64,000 nucleotides of DNA, from contig NZ_FSRC01000001.1 in the NCBI RefSeq assembly GCF_900129785.1, positions 2,046,001 through 2,110,000 on the forward strand, in the 5' to 3' direction. Origin of the DNA: Algoriphagus halophilus. Its GTDB lineage: Bacteria; Bacteroidota; Bacteroidia; Cytophagales; Cyclobacteriaceae. Under the pieces are notes generated by a model. The model saw only the letters and a program-made list of their open reading frames with translations, was not told where the DNA came from and did no database searches. Shown here piece after piece: positions 9,944-18,156 of this stretch; position 1 is the stretch's first letter, and every line of letters begins with the position of its first letter. The translations under genes and the position numbers were made by a program.

Positions 9944-10525
9944 TTAGAAAAACAGGGTTCTACTTCTGCCCAATGCATCTGTCAATTCCATATACACTTG
10001 ATCTGCTTTGAGGTTCTTTAATGTAAAATCTTGTTTGAATGCCTCAGGCTGATTAATGAACTCTTCATAAATCAATTCTCCAGAAGACGCAGAATGAATC
10101 TCCACTTTTACTCCCGGCTTGGTTAAACCAATCACAGAAAGGTTGATGGTATTGTCATCTATTGCTTTTCCATACGCCATCAATGGAAGTTGATCTGCAG
10201 GGATCGGTCTACTTATGGTTTCTACTTCATAAATCACTTCTTCCTCTTTGGTCTCAATTTTCACCAAGTAATCTCCTTCCGGCAAACCATTCAAGTTGAA
10301 TGGAACCACTACATCTGTATTTTTCAAATGAACTTTTCTGTCTGCCAATTTTTTTCCTGACACATCTAGGATGGAAATTTTGGCATTCCCAACTTCACTC
10401 TTTAAAGTGACATTGATTTTCTTGAATGTGGAATTAACTCCTGACAATTCCCTTAAATCATCCTCTGCAGCAAGAGCGCTAAAAGATATTGCGCTGGCCA
10501 TTGCTAATGCTAAAATAGTTTTCAT
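9944..10525 (-). CDS. Secreted paralogous protein, copy 1 of 3
   Basis: 193 residues from the MKT start; a second ATG two codons earlier exists, but the paralogs align to MKT. It has a signal peptide MKTILALAMASAISFSALAA. The mature protein is mostly beta: KKINVTLKSEVGNAKISILD, a GLPEGDYLVKI segment resembling Por-type sorting or PKD-like strands, the conserved PIPADQLPLMAYGKAIDDNTIN, and the ending DALGRSRTLFF. I do not recognise a Pfam-level family. Two close paralogs follow on the same strand and share the sigma54-like promoter and leader motif, so they are likely co-regulated exported or surface proteins. Confidence 0.75.
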   Translation of the reverse strand: MKTILALAMASAISFSALAAEDDLRELSGVNSTFKKINVTLKSEVGNAKISILDVSGKKLADRKVHLKNTDVVVPFNLNGLPEGDYLVKIETKEEEVIYEVETISRPIPADQLPLMAYGKAIDDNTINLSVIGLTKPGVKVEIHSASSGELIYEEFINQPEAFKQDFTLKNLKADQVYMELTDALGRSRTLFF

Positions 10526-10558
10526 AATCATGTTGGTTTAGATTTATACTTATCTTTT

Positions 10559-10575
10559 TACCAACGCTGTACCAA
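10559..10575 (-). promoter_or_regulatory. Sigma54-like promoter and CTAAACCAAC leader of copy 1
   Basis: On the minus strand the sequence TTGGTACAGCGTTGGTA has the GG-N10-G spacing of a -24/-12 element, with GT instead of GC at -12. The leader then contains CTAAACCAAC (10532-10541), 6 bases before the start codon. CCGAACA occurs further upstream at 10714-10720. Confidence 0.4.
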
Positions 10576-11010
10576 GTTTAAATCTCCCTGAAATTCCAAT
10601 GAGGAAGGGGAATTGTAGTTAAATAAGAAAACAGAATATTATTTGGAATCCAGTTAAAAAAATAGATTCAACTTGATAAAAAACACACTAAATATGGGTA
10701 AAGTGTTATAAAACCGAACATAACCCGAGGGATTCTACAAATACTTAGGTTACAGTTAAACACTTATTTTATTGTTTTTTAAGACAAAAAAAAATGAAAA
10801 TAATAAATAAGAATAGATTGATGTAGGAAGCACATGTACGCATCTGCACACCTTTGTTCACTAGGAGTCAATTTTAGTAAAAACTTTAAAAGCCCCTTAA
10901 AAAAATAATCTACCCATCTTTCTATCAACCACTTATCATTATCCTAATTCTTACTAATCTTCCGATTACTTGAGTGGATAGGAATTAATTAATAGCCCTT
11001 TTTTTGACAC
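10576..11010. other. AT-rich intergenic region upstream of copy 1
   Basis: About 430 bases with no credible gene. It holds the presumed upstream regulatory region of copy 1, including CCGAACA at 10714-10720, and otherwise A/T tracts. Confidence 0.5.
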
Positions 11011-11041
11011 AAAAAAAGCCCTGATCTTACGATCAGGGCTT
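11011..11041 (-). terminator. Intrinsic terminator of copy 2
   Basis: AGCCCTGATC pairs with GATCAGGGCT, and the seven A's to the left are the T-tract on the minus strand. It lies 24 bases after the stop of copy 2, and CTAAACCAAC (11052-11061, minus strand) lies between the stop and the hairpin. Confidence 0.85.
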
Positions 11042-11064
11042 ACTCCTAATAAGTTGGTTTAGTA

Positions 11065-11652
11065 TTAGAAGAAAATGGTTCTTGTTCTTCCTAAAGTGTC
11101 TTTTACTTCAAGGTAAACGTCCTCAGAGTTCATTCCTTTGAAGGAGAAGTCTTTTCTGAATCCTTCTGCTTGGTCAATCGTTTCCTCATGGATGACTTTA
11201 CCACTTTCTGAAGAATATACTTTTACTTCTACCCCAGGCTCGGTCAATCCTACTACCGCAAGACTTACAGTGTTTTCATCTACCACTTTTCCGTATGCCA
11301 TTAAAGGAAGGTCTTCTACAGGAATCGGGGAATCGGTAGTGTTGACAGAATAGATTACTTCTTCTTCATCCGTTACAATTTTAATTTGGTACTCACCTGC
11401 CGGTAAATTTTGCATATTGTAAGGAACCACGATACTTTCATCTTTTACGTGAACTCTCTTTTGGTTCAAGCTTTTTCCTTCTTGGTTAAGGATAGAGATT
11501 TTTGCATTTCCAACCCCCTCTTTTAAAGTAACATTGATCTTTTTATAGTTGGTGTTTACAGCTGAAAGATCTTTCAAATCTTCGTTTGCGTTTGCTGTCA
11601 ATGCGCTAAAAGATAAGGCGCTGGCCATTGCGAATGTGAATAAGGTTTTCAT
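11065..11652 (-). CDS. Secreted paralogous protein, copy 2 of 3
   Basis: 195 residues from the start aligned with its paralogs (MKTLFTFAMASALSFSAL signal peptide). An upstream in-frame ATG at 11727 would include the promoter and is rejected. The mature part follows the same layout as the neighbours: NYKKINVTLKEGVGNAKISIL, NLPAGEYQIKI, PIPVEDLPLMAYGKVVDENT, GLTEPGVEVKVYSSESGKVI, and ending DTLGRTRTIFF. Function unknown; likely a periplasmic or secreted beta-rich protein. Duplication includes the upstream DNA as well as the gene. Confidence 0.78.
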   Translation of the reverse strand: MKTLFTFAMASALSFSALTANANEDLKDLSAVNTNYKKINVTLKEGVGNAKISILNQEGKSLNQKRVHVKDESIVVPYNMQNLPAGEYQIKIVTDEEEVIYSVNTTDSPIPVEDLPLMAYGKVVDENTVSLAVVGLTEPGVEVKVYSSESGKVIHEETIDQAEGFRKDFSFKGMNSEDVYLEVKDTLGRTRTIFF

Positions 11653-11684
11653 AACTTGTTGGTTTAGTGTTGTGCTTACCTTAT

Positions 11685-11701
11685 TGCCAAGCTCGTACCA
11701 A
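11685..11701 (-). promoter_or_regulatory. Sigma54-like promoter of copy 2
   Basis: On the minus strand TTGGTACGAGCTTGGCA matches the -24/-12 pattern TTGGCACG-N4-TTGCA with exact GG-N10-GC spacing. About 33 bases separate it from the start codon. CTAAACCAAC lies at 11658-11667, 5 bases before the ATG. Confidence 0.55.
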
Positions 11702-12637
11702 ACCAATGGCTTGTGCCAAATCCACATGTAACGATTCTTCTTTTATTTTACTTTTTTAACAGTTTATCAAAATTAAATTTTGAAAAATTCATGATTTTTT
11801 AACAAAATCTGTCCACTTCCAATTCACTTTACTGTTCGACTGTCTTACAAGCGGACATATTTCCGGGTTATCCAGGATTTTCAGGGTTACAAAAAAATGA
11901 ACTTGTTAAGGAAATTTAATTTCGAAAAAGCTTAAAAATCTTTTTATAATTTTTGTTGCCAAAAATATACTGTACGGTTTTGTACAGGTTTCGTCCGAAA
12001 CCATTCAAATTTTCGAACAATGCATTGTCTCATCTTCTTTTCTCTTTTGATTTTTTCTGAAGAATTCGAGCTAGATTAAACTGAATCCTGATCTTCTCTT
12101 CTTATTTGAGGTATTATCCACTCAAATAGAATTATGTAAAGAAACAATTCACTTTATATTCTAATAATAGAAACATCGTAAAAAATAGTGGAGTCAAGGA
12201 AACGTGCGTAGACTTTAATTCCTCCATCTTTTTTTTTAAGAAGAAGTTATCAATACAACGGTTCATGCAAACATTTAAATTGCTTGGAATTGGATTCTTC
12301 TGAAAAGTTTGGATGCCTTCTTACTTTAGCTGGGGATGAGTAGCCTTTTTTATTTGATCAAAGATTGAATCAACCTTTCCCTTTCTTGACCCAGATAAAA
12401 AGTCTGCCGTTACCAAGGAACATCTACACATTAAATAATCAGCCCCTTAGTAATCAGTAAATGATACAGTTTATGGTTCCCAATCAGGTCCTTCTCGTCT
12501 TTTTCCCCGAAGCCAATGGTTCAGCATCGGGGGCAAGTTCAATCCCACCAGTTTCGTTTTATAAACTTCAGCAATTCTAACTCACATTATTCATCATAAG
12601 TTGATTTGTTGTCAACTTATTTTTGGACGAGACGACA
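11702..12637. other. Long AT-rich intergenic region upstream of copy 2
   Basis: Over 900 bases without a credible gene. The part from about 11830 to 12010 resembles the DNA upstream of copy 3: TGTTCGACTGTC, GCGGACA, GGGTTACA, and CTGTAC-N6-GTACAG at 11970-11987, in the same order. The remainder (12010-12637) shows nothing I can assign. Confidence 0.5.
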
Positions 12638-12671
12638 TAAAAAAAAGCCCTAACCCGCAGGCTAAAGCTCT
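12638..12671 (-). terminator. Intrinsic terminator of copy 3
   Basis: On the minus strand AGCTTTAGCC pairs (with G-T wobbles) with GGTTAGGGCT around a short loop, followed by a run of at least seven T. It is about 30 bases after the copy 3 stop. Confidence 0.7.
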
Positions 12672-12699
12672 TTTCATCAACTAAACTAGGTTTGAAAGC

Positions 12700-13284
12700 C
12701 TAAAAATGAATGATTCTAGTTCTTCCTAAGGCATCTGTCAATTCTAGATAGATGTCTTCAGGGTTAATTCCATTAAAAGAGAAGTCTTTCTTGAAACCTT
12801 CAGGTTGGTCGATGTACTCTTCATAGATTACTCTTCCTCCTTTTTCGGTTTTCACTTTTACTTCCACACCTGGTTCTGTAAGGCCTATCACAGCCAAATT
12901 GATCGTGTCATCATCTAACAGTTTCCCATATGCCATTAAAGGCAGCTCTTCTGTAGGAATCGGTCTTTCCTTTGTTTCTACCGTGTACACTACTTCCTCG
13001 TCGTCAGTAGATATTCGTACCTGGTATTCTCCACAAGGCAATTCATCCAAATTATAAGGAACCATGAGGTCGTCATTTTTTACATGTACCTTTCTTTGAT
13101 GAAGTTTATGACCATTCATATCGATGATGGCGATTTTGGCATCACCTACACCTTCTTTAAGTAGTACGTTAATTTTTTTGAAATTTGAGTTTACGTCAGA
13201 CAAGGCTCTTAAATCGTCGTCTGCGTTGGCTAATGCGCTAAAAGAAAGTGCGCCTGCCATAGCTAAAGTGAATAAGGTTTTCAT
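12700..13284 (-). CDS. Secreted paralogous protein, copy 3 of 3
   Basis: 194 residues with signal peptide MKTLFTLAMAGALSFSALA. The mature sequence parallels copies 1 and 2: NFKKINVLLKEGVGDAKIAI, ELPCGEYQVRI, PIPTEELPLMAYGKLLDDDT, and ending DALGRTRIIHF. It carries one Cys in the GEY segment that the others lack. Upstream are the sigma54-like promoter, the CTAAACCAAC leader, and an inverted repeat that could bind an activator. Function unknown; the tandem arrangement suggests dosage or diversification of an abundant exported protein. Confidence 0.78.
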   Translation of the reverse strand: MKTLFTLAMAGALSFSALANADDDLRALSDVNSNFKKINVLLKEGVGDAKIAIIDMNGHKLHQRKVHVKNDDLMVPYNLDELPCGEYQVRISTDDEEVVYTVETKERPIPTEELPLMAYGKLLDDDTINLAVIGLTEPGVEVKVKTEKGGRVIYEEYIDQPEGFKKDFSFNGINPEDIYLELTDALGRTRIIHF

Positions 13285-13317
13285 AACAGTGTTGGTTTAG
13301 TGTTGTGCTTTCTATGA

Positions 13318-13334
13318 TGCCAAGCCCATACCAA
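13318..13334 (-). promoter_or_regulatory. Sigma54-like promoter of copy 3
   Basis: On the minus strand TTGGTATGGGCTTGGCA has exact GG-N10-GC spacing. The leader motif CTAAACCAAC is at 13291-13300, 6 bases before the start codon, as in the paralogs. Confidence 0.55.
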
Positions 13335-13431
13335 AACCTATTTAATCTGTTAAACCTTAAGATTTCAAACAATCTTAATCTTAATTTATTTTAATTTTTT
13401 CGAAATATTATTTTAATGTATTGACATATAA

Positions 13432-13472
13432 CCGAACAATTCCGCACAGTTTTGAAACAATTTCTTGTTCGG
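13432..13472. promoter_or_regulatory. Inverted repeat, possible activator site
   Basis: CCGAACAA (13432-13439) and TTGTTCGG (13465-13472) form a perfect 8-base inverted repeat with 25 bases between. It lies about 100-150 bases upstream of the sigma54-like promoter, the distance typical of enhancer-binding-protein sites. Confidence 0.4.
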
Positions 13473-13588
13473 TTGTCATGCATGCGGACAAATTTGTACC
13501 GTATTGCAAAAAATAGGGGTTACACTTTATTGTATTTTTTATGAAAAAATAATTTTTATTTTTTTCTTAACCCTTTGATTACAAAATG

Positions 13589-13625
13589 CTTAAAAACAAA
13601 AAACCTGTACGCTAATGTACAGGCT
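13589..13625 (-). terminator. Probable terminator after the thioesterase gene
   Basis: CCTGTAC and GTACAGG form a perfect 7-bp stem with a 6-base loop (13604-13623). The A-rich stretch to the left gives a T-tract on the minus strand, about 35 bases after the thioesterase stop. A related CTGTAC palindrome occurs upstream of copy 2, so it may be a duplicated regulatory piece instead. Confidence 0.5.
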
Positions 13626-13657
13626 TTGTTCGCTGAGACACAGATTTTTGACTTATG

Positions 13658-14176
13658 TCAATTGTTATGGATCAAATGATCCTTCAGGGTTTTAACCCTT
13701 TCTTTGATGTCTATCGTGGAAATATCCAGGTTACCAGAGGTAGCTTTTAGAAAATCAGCCACCGCTCCTTCATGATCGGTAGACTTCCCTTCCGCTAAGG
13801 TGACATAGCGCATGGTCGTCCATAGCAGTGTCTTCAATTGCTTTTTACGATCATCAGTCATGTAATATTCAATGACCACCGTATTATGGTTATGCCAAAT
13901 GATCCTACTCATGATCCGCACCCATTCCCCCACCATAGCCGGTTTGACATAACTGATATTATGGTTAAAAACCACCCAGGCGGCTTTATACTTCCTAATT
14001 AGGTCCATTACTTCCAACCCATACAGTTTAGGCACCTGATCTTCTCTGGCATTGAAGAAATAATCAAAGTACTTCGCATTATTCAAATGCCTTAATGGAT
14101 CACAGTCCTGAAACCTAATCACCACTCGGCTCTCCGTTTCCGAGGGGTAGTGTTTTTCCGGATCGTATTCAAACAT
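13658..14176 (-). CDS. Acyl-CoA thioesterase, 4HBT/YbgC-type hotdog fold
   Basis: 172 residues. The N-terminal RFQDCDPLRHLNNAKYFDYFFNARE segment contains the catalytic Asp and the D-x-x-x-H-x-N motif of 4-hydroxybenzoyl-CoA thioesterase-type hotdog enzymes; only its key residues are given here. The central strands (WVVFNHNISYVKPAMVGEWV) fit the fold. It would hydrolyse an acyl-CoA thioester; the substrate is unknown. It is the last gene of a minus-strand unit whose upstream genes are NAD salvage enzymes, and its start overlaps pncA by 8 bases. Confidence 0.82.
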   Translation of the reverse strand: MFEYDPEKHYPSETESRVVIRFQDCDPLRHLNNAKYFDYFFNAREDQVPKLYGLEVMDLIRKYKAAWVVFNHNISYVKPAMVGEWVRIMSRIIWHNHNTVVIEYYMTDDRKKQLKTLLWTTMRYVTLAEGKSTDHEGAVADFLKATSGNLDISTIDIKERVKTLKDHLIHNN

Positions 14177-14807
14177 GTCTTTTTAGTATTTCTTGACTAT
14201 TAATTAATTTAATCCCTAACCCAAGCAGCTCCTCTATGGCAAAATCACCATCCATGGGATCCACATTTACCGCGCGGGTGGCGTCCACAATCAGATAGGT
14301 TTCAAACCCCAATCCATGTGCATCCAAAGCAGTAAACTTCACGCAGTAATCCAATGCAAGTCCCGCGATGTAAACTTTCTTAATTCCATGATCTTTGAGG
14401 TATTTCCCTAATCCAGTATCTCCCTTTCTGGCATTGTCATAAAAACCTGAATAAGAATCCACTTCAGGGTTTTTACCTTTTTGAAATATGGCCTTCCATT
14501 TATCTTGGTTTAAATCCGGATGAAATGAAGCCCCCGAGGTTCCTTGCACACAGTGGTCTGGCCATAAAATCTGATCCAACCCCCCTAAGCCTACAAACTC
14601 CCCTACTTTTTTACCAGGGTGATTGGAGGCAAAACTACCATGATTCGCGGGATGAAAATCCTGGGTAGCCACAATAAACTGAAAATGCTCCTGCAATGAA
14701 TTAATGGTAGGAATGATCTGATCTCCCTCTTTTACCGCCAATGCCCCTCCTGGTAAAAAATCATTCTGAACATCCACTATGACTAAAGCTTCTTCTTTAC
14801 TTTTCAT
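14169..14807 (-). CDS. pncA: Nicotinamidase
   Basis: 212 residues, cysteine hydrolase of the isochorismatase superfamily. The catalytic Asp is in IVDVQNDFLPGGAL (Asp12), the metal-site Asp/His in TQDFHPANHGSF, and the catalytic Cys in IAGLALDYCVKFTALDA. A CVQGTSGA segment matches bacterial PncA. It deamidates nicotinamide to nicotinate, the first step of the salvage route completed by the upstream pncB gene. It overlaps pncB by 11 bases and the thioesterase gene by 8, so the three are translationally coupled. Confidence 0.93.
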   Translation of the reverse strand: MKSKEEALVIVDVQNDFLPGGALAVKEGDQIIPTINSLQEHFQFIVATQDFHPANHGSFASNHPGKKVGEFVGLGGLDQILWPDHCVQGTSGASFHPDLNQDKWKAIFQKGKNPEVDSYSGFYDNARKGDTGLGKYLKDHGIKKVYIAGLALDYCVKFTALDAHGLGFETYLIVDATRAVNVDPMDGDFAIEELLGLGIKLINSQEILKRHV

Positions 14808-16287
14808 CTTTCGGGTCTAACTGTTGTGCTTTTAAAACCAATTCTGTTCTCAAATGGTGCAAATTCTCCTCTAAGCCTACCGGATACAGATGAGGGTTGA
14901 CCATTCGTTTATGGGTTTTATCAAATGATTCTAACTGTTCCTTCGCCCTTTGACGAATCCTCTCCAGACCTGGGGATTTGTACACTTGCTTTCCTTTTCT
15001 GAAGATAGGCTGGAGCAATTCCTCTTCCTGGTAAAAATAAGGCATGATCCTTTTTCTTCTGGTACTATCAATTGGATCAATAATTACCAACCCTTTGGGA
15101 TTGATTTCCTGATCCTCCAGGTAAATCATATCTGCTACAGCCTTTCCTTTAGAATAGTATCTTTTCACATTATGTATTCCTGGAACATTGATTTTCAAGG
15201 ACTGTTGAGAGATTTTTATTTTTGGAACATAGGTTCCATTCTCAATTCGAATGGCAGATAGCTTATACACTGCCCCCAAAGCCGGTTGATCAAAGGCCGT
15301 CACCAATTTGGTTCCTACTCCCCAAACATTAATCGATGCTTCTTGACCTTTCAAGGAGGTGATGATATGTTCGTCTAAATCATTGGAGGCCACTATTTTG
15401 GCATCCGGGAAGCCCGCCTCGTCCAACATTTCCCTGGCTTTGTTGCTGTAATAGGCCAAATCGCCTGAATCAATGCGTATTCCAAGCATTTCCTTCCCTT
15501 GCTTTCTTAGGGCTTTCCCCACTTTGATGGCATTCTTGACTCCGGTGATGGTATCATAGGTGTCTACCAAAAAAATGCAGCGATCGGGAAAAGCATTCGC
15601 ATACGCCTCAAAAGCCTCCATTTCAGTTTCGAAGGACATAATCCAGCTATGTGCATGAGTGCCTGATACAGGAATCCCAAACAGTTTCCCTGCCATTACA
15701 TTGCTAGTGGAGCTACAACCCCCAATATAAGATGCTCTAGATGCAGCTAATGCCCCATCAATTCCTTGGGCACGTCTAAGTCCAAATTCCAAAACGGGAT
15801 CCCCCTTGGCTGCTAAATTAATCCTGGCAGCTTTGGTGGCAATCAAGGTCTGGAAGTTGAAGATATTTAACAAAGGAGTTTCCAATAACTGGCATTGGAT
15901 CAATGGCCCTTTCACCCGGATCATCGGGGCATTCGGAAAAACCACGGTACCTTCTTCCACTGCATCAATATCACAGCTGAATTTCATATTGGATAGGTAC
16001 TTGAGGAATTCCGGATCAAAAAGCAATTCTCCTTCTTGATTTTTCATCGCCGCTAAATAGTCGATATCCTCCGAACCAAACTTGAAGTTCTTGCAATAAT
16101 CCACCACATAATCCAAACCTGCAGCTAAGGTAAAACCACCTTGGAATGGATGCTTTCTAAAAAACAAATTAAATACGGCTTCCTGCTCCGCTTTACCTGA
16201 TTTCCAATAGGCATAAGCCATGGTCAGCTGATAGAAATCGGTTAATAAGGCCAAAGAGCCCTGATAAAGATCTTTAGTGATTTTCAT
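14797..16287 (-). CDS. pncB: Nicotinate phosphoribosyltransferase
   Basis: 496 residues, the longer bacterial NAPRTase form. N-terminal LTDFYQLTMAYAYWKSGKAE is diagnostic, and VSGTHAHSWIMSF contains the His that is phosphorylated in ATP-coupled NAPRTases. GIRIDSGDLAYYS and NVWGVGTKLVTA bind the phosphoribosyl group. It makes nicotinate mononucleotide from nicotinate and PRPP in the cytoplasm. It is first in the pncB-pncA-thioesterase unit, giving a compact nicotinamide to NaMN salvage pathway. Confidence 0.93.
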   Translation of the reverse strand: MKITKDLYQGSLALLTDFYQLTMAYAYWKSGKAEQEAVFNLFFRKHPFQGGFTLAAGLDYVVDYCKNFKFGSEDIDYLAAMKNQEGELLFDPEFLKYLSNMKFSCDIDAVEEGTVVFPNAPMIRVKGPLIQCQLLETPLLNIFNFQTLIATKAARINLAAKGDPVLEFGLRRAQGIDGALAASRASYIGGCSSTSNVMAGKLFGIPVSGTHAHSWIMSFETEMEAFEAYANAFPDRCIFLVDTYDTITGVKNAIKVGKALRKQGKEMLGIRIDSGDLAYYSNKAREMLDEAGFPDAKIVASNDLDEHIITSLKGQEASINVWGVGTKLVTAFDQPALGAVYKLSAIRIENGTYVPKIKISQQSLKINVPGIHNVKRYYSKGKAVADMIYLEDQEINPKGLVIIDPIDSTRRKRIMPYFYQEEELLQPIFRKGKQVYKSPGLERIRQRAKEQLESFDKTHKRMVNPHLYPVGLEENLHHLRTELVLKAQQLDPKDEK

Positions 16288-16345
16288 AAAAGAATTGCTA
16301 GCCTATAAAGGTACTATGGATGTGTACTTCCACAAACTTTTCTTC

Positions 16346-17179
16346 TTATGCATTTTTAACGCGATAATTCAGGATGACCCCTAATAACAACAGCCCCATT
16401 CCCACATAGGCCATGAACGAATACGCTTCTCCAAAGAAGAAGAACCCGAAGATCAATGCATAAAAAACGCCCAGATAACTCAAACTTGAGATCCTGGAGA
16501 CATTGGCATTTTGGTAAGCAACGGTCATAAAATATTGAGCCGTCTGTGTACAGATTCCGATCCATAACAAAAAGGCCCAATCCCATCCTACCGGTTGCAC
16601 CCAAGTGAAGAAACTGACGACACCGGCAATTGGAAGCGTCACTAAAGGGAAATAAAAGATGATCACTAAAGGATGCTCCGTGTTTTTTAGCTTTCGGATC
16701 ACATTGTAAGCCAATCCGGAAAACAAGGCAGAGATGAATCCGATACTTGCATAAAGCAGGTTTACGCGGGTATCAAACCCTTGTACCATGACCACTCCAG
16801 CAAATGAAATAGCGAAAAACAGAAACTGGATAGGCTTCACCTTCTCTTTTACCAGGAAGATCCCGAGAATGGTGGTCAGGATGGGAGATAGATATTGCAA
16901 GGTAACCGCACTGGCCAATGGTATTTTTTGCAGCGTATAAAAGAAGGAAATCAATCCTACAGAACCTACCACTCCTCTCAGTACCAAAAGCTTTTTGTTA
17001 TTTCCAAACACAGGCACATGTTGCCTTCTTAGCATGGTAAAGCTGAACACCAAACTAAAGAGAGACCTGAACAAGATAATTTCTATGGCAGGAATATGGG
17101 GAATGTACTTGACAGAAACATTCATCAATGCAAAAAAAACTCCAGCCAATAACATGGACTGGACACTGCTTATCTTCAC
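16346..17179 (-). CDS. EamA/DMT-family transporter
   Basis: 277 residues and about ten hydrophobic helices, in two EamA repeats (residues ~5-130 and ~140-270). Segments MLLAGVFFALMNVSVKYIP and PLASAVTLQYLSPILTTILG are typical of drug/metabolite exporters of the inner membrane. It lies 58 bases upstream of pncB on the same strand and could be part of the same transcript, but a link to nicotinate transport is only a guess. Confidence 0.85.
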   Translation of the reverse strand: MKISSVQSMLLAGVFFALMNVSVKYIPHIPAIEIILFRSLFSLVFSFTMLRRQHVPVFGNNKKLLVLRGVVGSVGLISFFYTLQKIPLASAVTLQYLSPILTTILGIFLVKEKVKPIQFLFFAISFAGVVMVQGFDTRVNLLYASIGFISALFSGLAYNVIRKLKNTEHPLVIIFYFPLVTLPIAGVVSFFTWVQPVGWDWAFLLWIGICTQTAQYFMTVAYQNANVSRISSLSYLGVFYALIFGFFFFGEAYSFMAYVGMGLLLLGVILNYRVKNA

Positions 17180-17354
17180 AAGTAATTCATTTGGTGGTTA
17201 TCAAGATCAAATGTAAAAAACCGGAAGAAAGTTCAAGAAAATTGGAAGGAATTAAAAATATGGAAGCCTGTATTAACTAACTTGATTTAATTCATCTGCC
17301 AACCTCCTATTTCAACTATAGAAGCTGGAACCCCTAAAGGGCTCATTGGACCAA

Positions 17355-18005
17355 TTATATAATCAGTCCATCTTTCATGGTTAATTGCCTATCTGCCATA
17401 CCTGCCAATTCTTCATTATGGGTGACGATTACAAAAGCATGTCCCAATTCTTCTCTCAACGTAAAGAACAGGGAATGTAAGGCTCTGGCATTTTCTGTAT
17501 CTAGATTTCCACTAGGCTCATCCGCAAACACCACTGCAGGATCATTGATTAAGGCCCTGGCTACTGCGATCCGTTGCTGCTCCCCTCCTGAGAGTGTGGA
17601 AGGCTTATGGTCCAGGCGGTGACTGATACTTAGCAATTCTGCCAGTTCCCCAGCCCGCTTTTCCAATGCAGCGGGGTTCCCTCCTTTGATCATCCCTGGG
17701 ATCTGGATGTTTTCCGATGCTGTAAACTCAGGCAACAAATTATGGAACTGAAAAATAAAGCCAATTTGTTGATTGCGGAACTTGGCCAGATTTTCTCCGG
17801 TCAATTTCAAGAGATCTTTGTCCTGCATGGTGAGGATTCCGGAATCCGGTTTGTCCAAGGTTCCCAAAATATGTAGGAGGGTACTTTTCCCTGCACCCGA
17901 AGAACCAACAATAGAAACTATTTCAGAGGATGAAATTTCTACATCCACTCCCTTTAATACATGTAGATTTCCATAGTGCTTATGGATACCACTGGCTTTC
18001 AGCAT
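17355..18005 (-). CDS. ABC transporter ATP-binding protein, LolD-like
   Basis: 216 residues. Walker A GSSGAGKST is at 34-42, the signature LSGGEQQRIAVARAL in the middle, and Walker B VVFADEPSGNLD followed by the switch His in FVIVTHNEE. The PSGNLD segment and overall length are typical of the MacB/LolD/FtsE group that energises lipoprotein release or peptide export. No partner permease is in the window; in Bacteroidetes the membrane subunit is often elsewhere. It is divergent from sucC. Confidence 0.85.
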   Translation of the reverse strand: MLKASGIHKHYGNLHVLKGVDVEISSSEIVSIVGSSGAGKSTLLHILGTLDKPDSGILTMQDKDLLKLTGENLAKFRNQQIGFIFQFHNLLPEFTASENIQIPGMIKGGNPAALEKRAGELAELLSISHRLDHKPSTLSGGEQQRIAVARALINDPAVVFADEPSGNLDTENARALHSLFFTLREELGHAFVIVTHNEELAGMADRQLTMKDGLII

Positions 18006-18106
18006 AGTAAGATTTTTTACAAATTTAAAATTAGAACAAATCTCTTCCAGATACTCAATTAATTCATAATAAACGCGATTTTTTGAGAAGAAAGGACAAA
18101 TCTAGG

Positions 18107-18138
18107 TTTGATTTATCGGCTCTTAGGACTTAACTTCG
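18107..18138 (+). promoter_or_regulatory. Possible Bacteroidetes-type promoter of sucC
   Basis: TTTG at 18107-18110 and TAACTTCG at 18131-18138 are separated by 20 bases, close to the -33 TTTG / -7 TAnnTTTG pattern. The start codon follows 18 bases later. Confidence 0.35.
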
Positions 18139-18156
18139 GGCAAAAATTTTCATAGG

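Noticed and set aside
10000..12640. CRISPR array in the repeat-rich 10-13 kb region
   Set aside because: The similar segments are paralogous genes and their leaders, not regularly spaced short repeats, and no cas gene is present.
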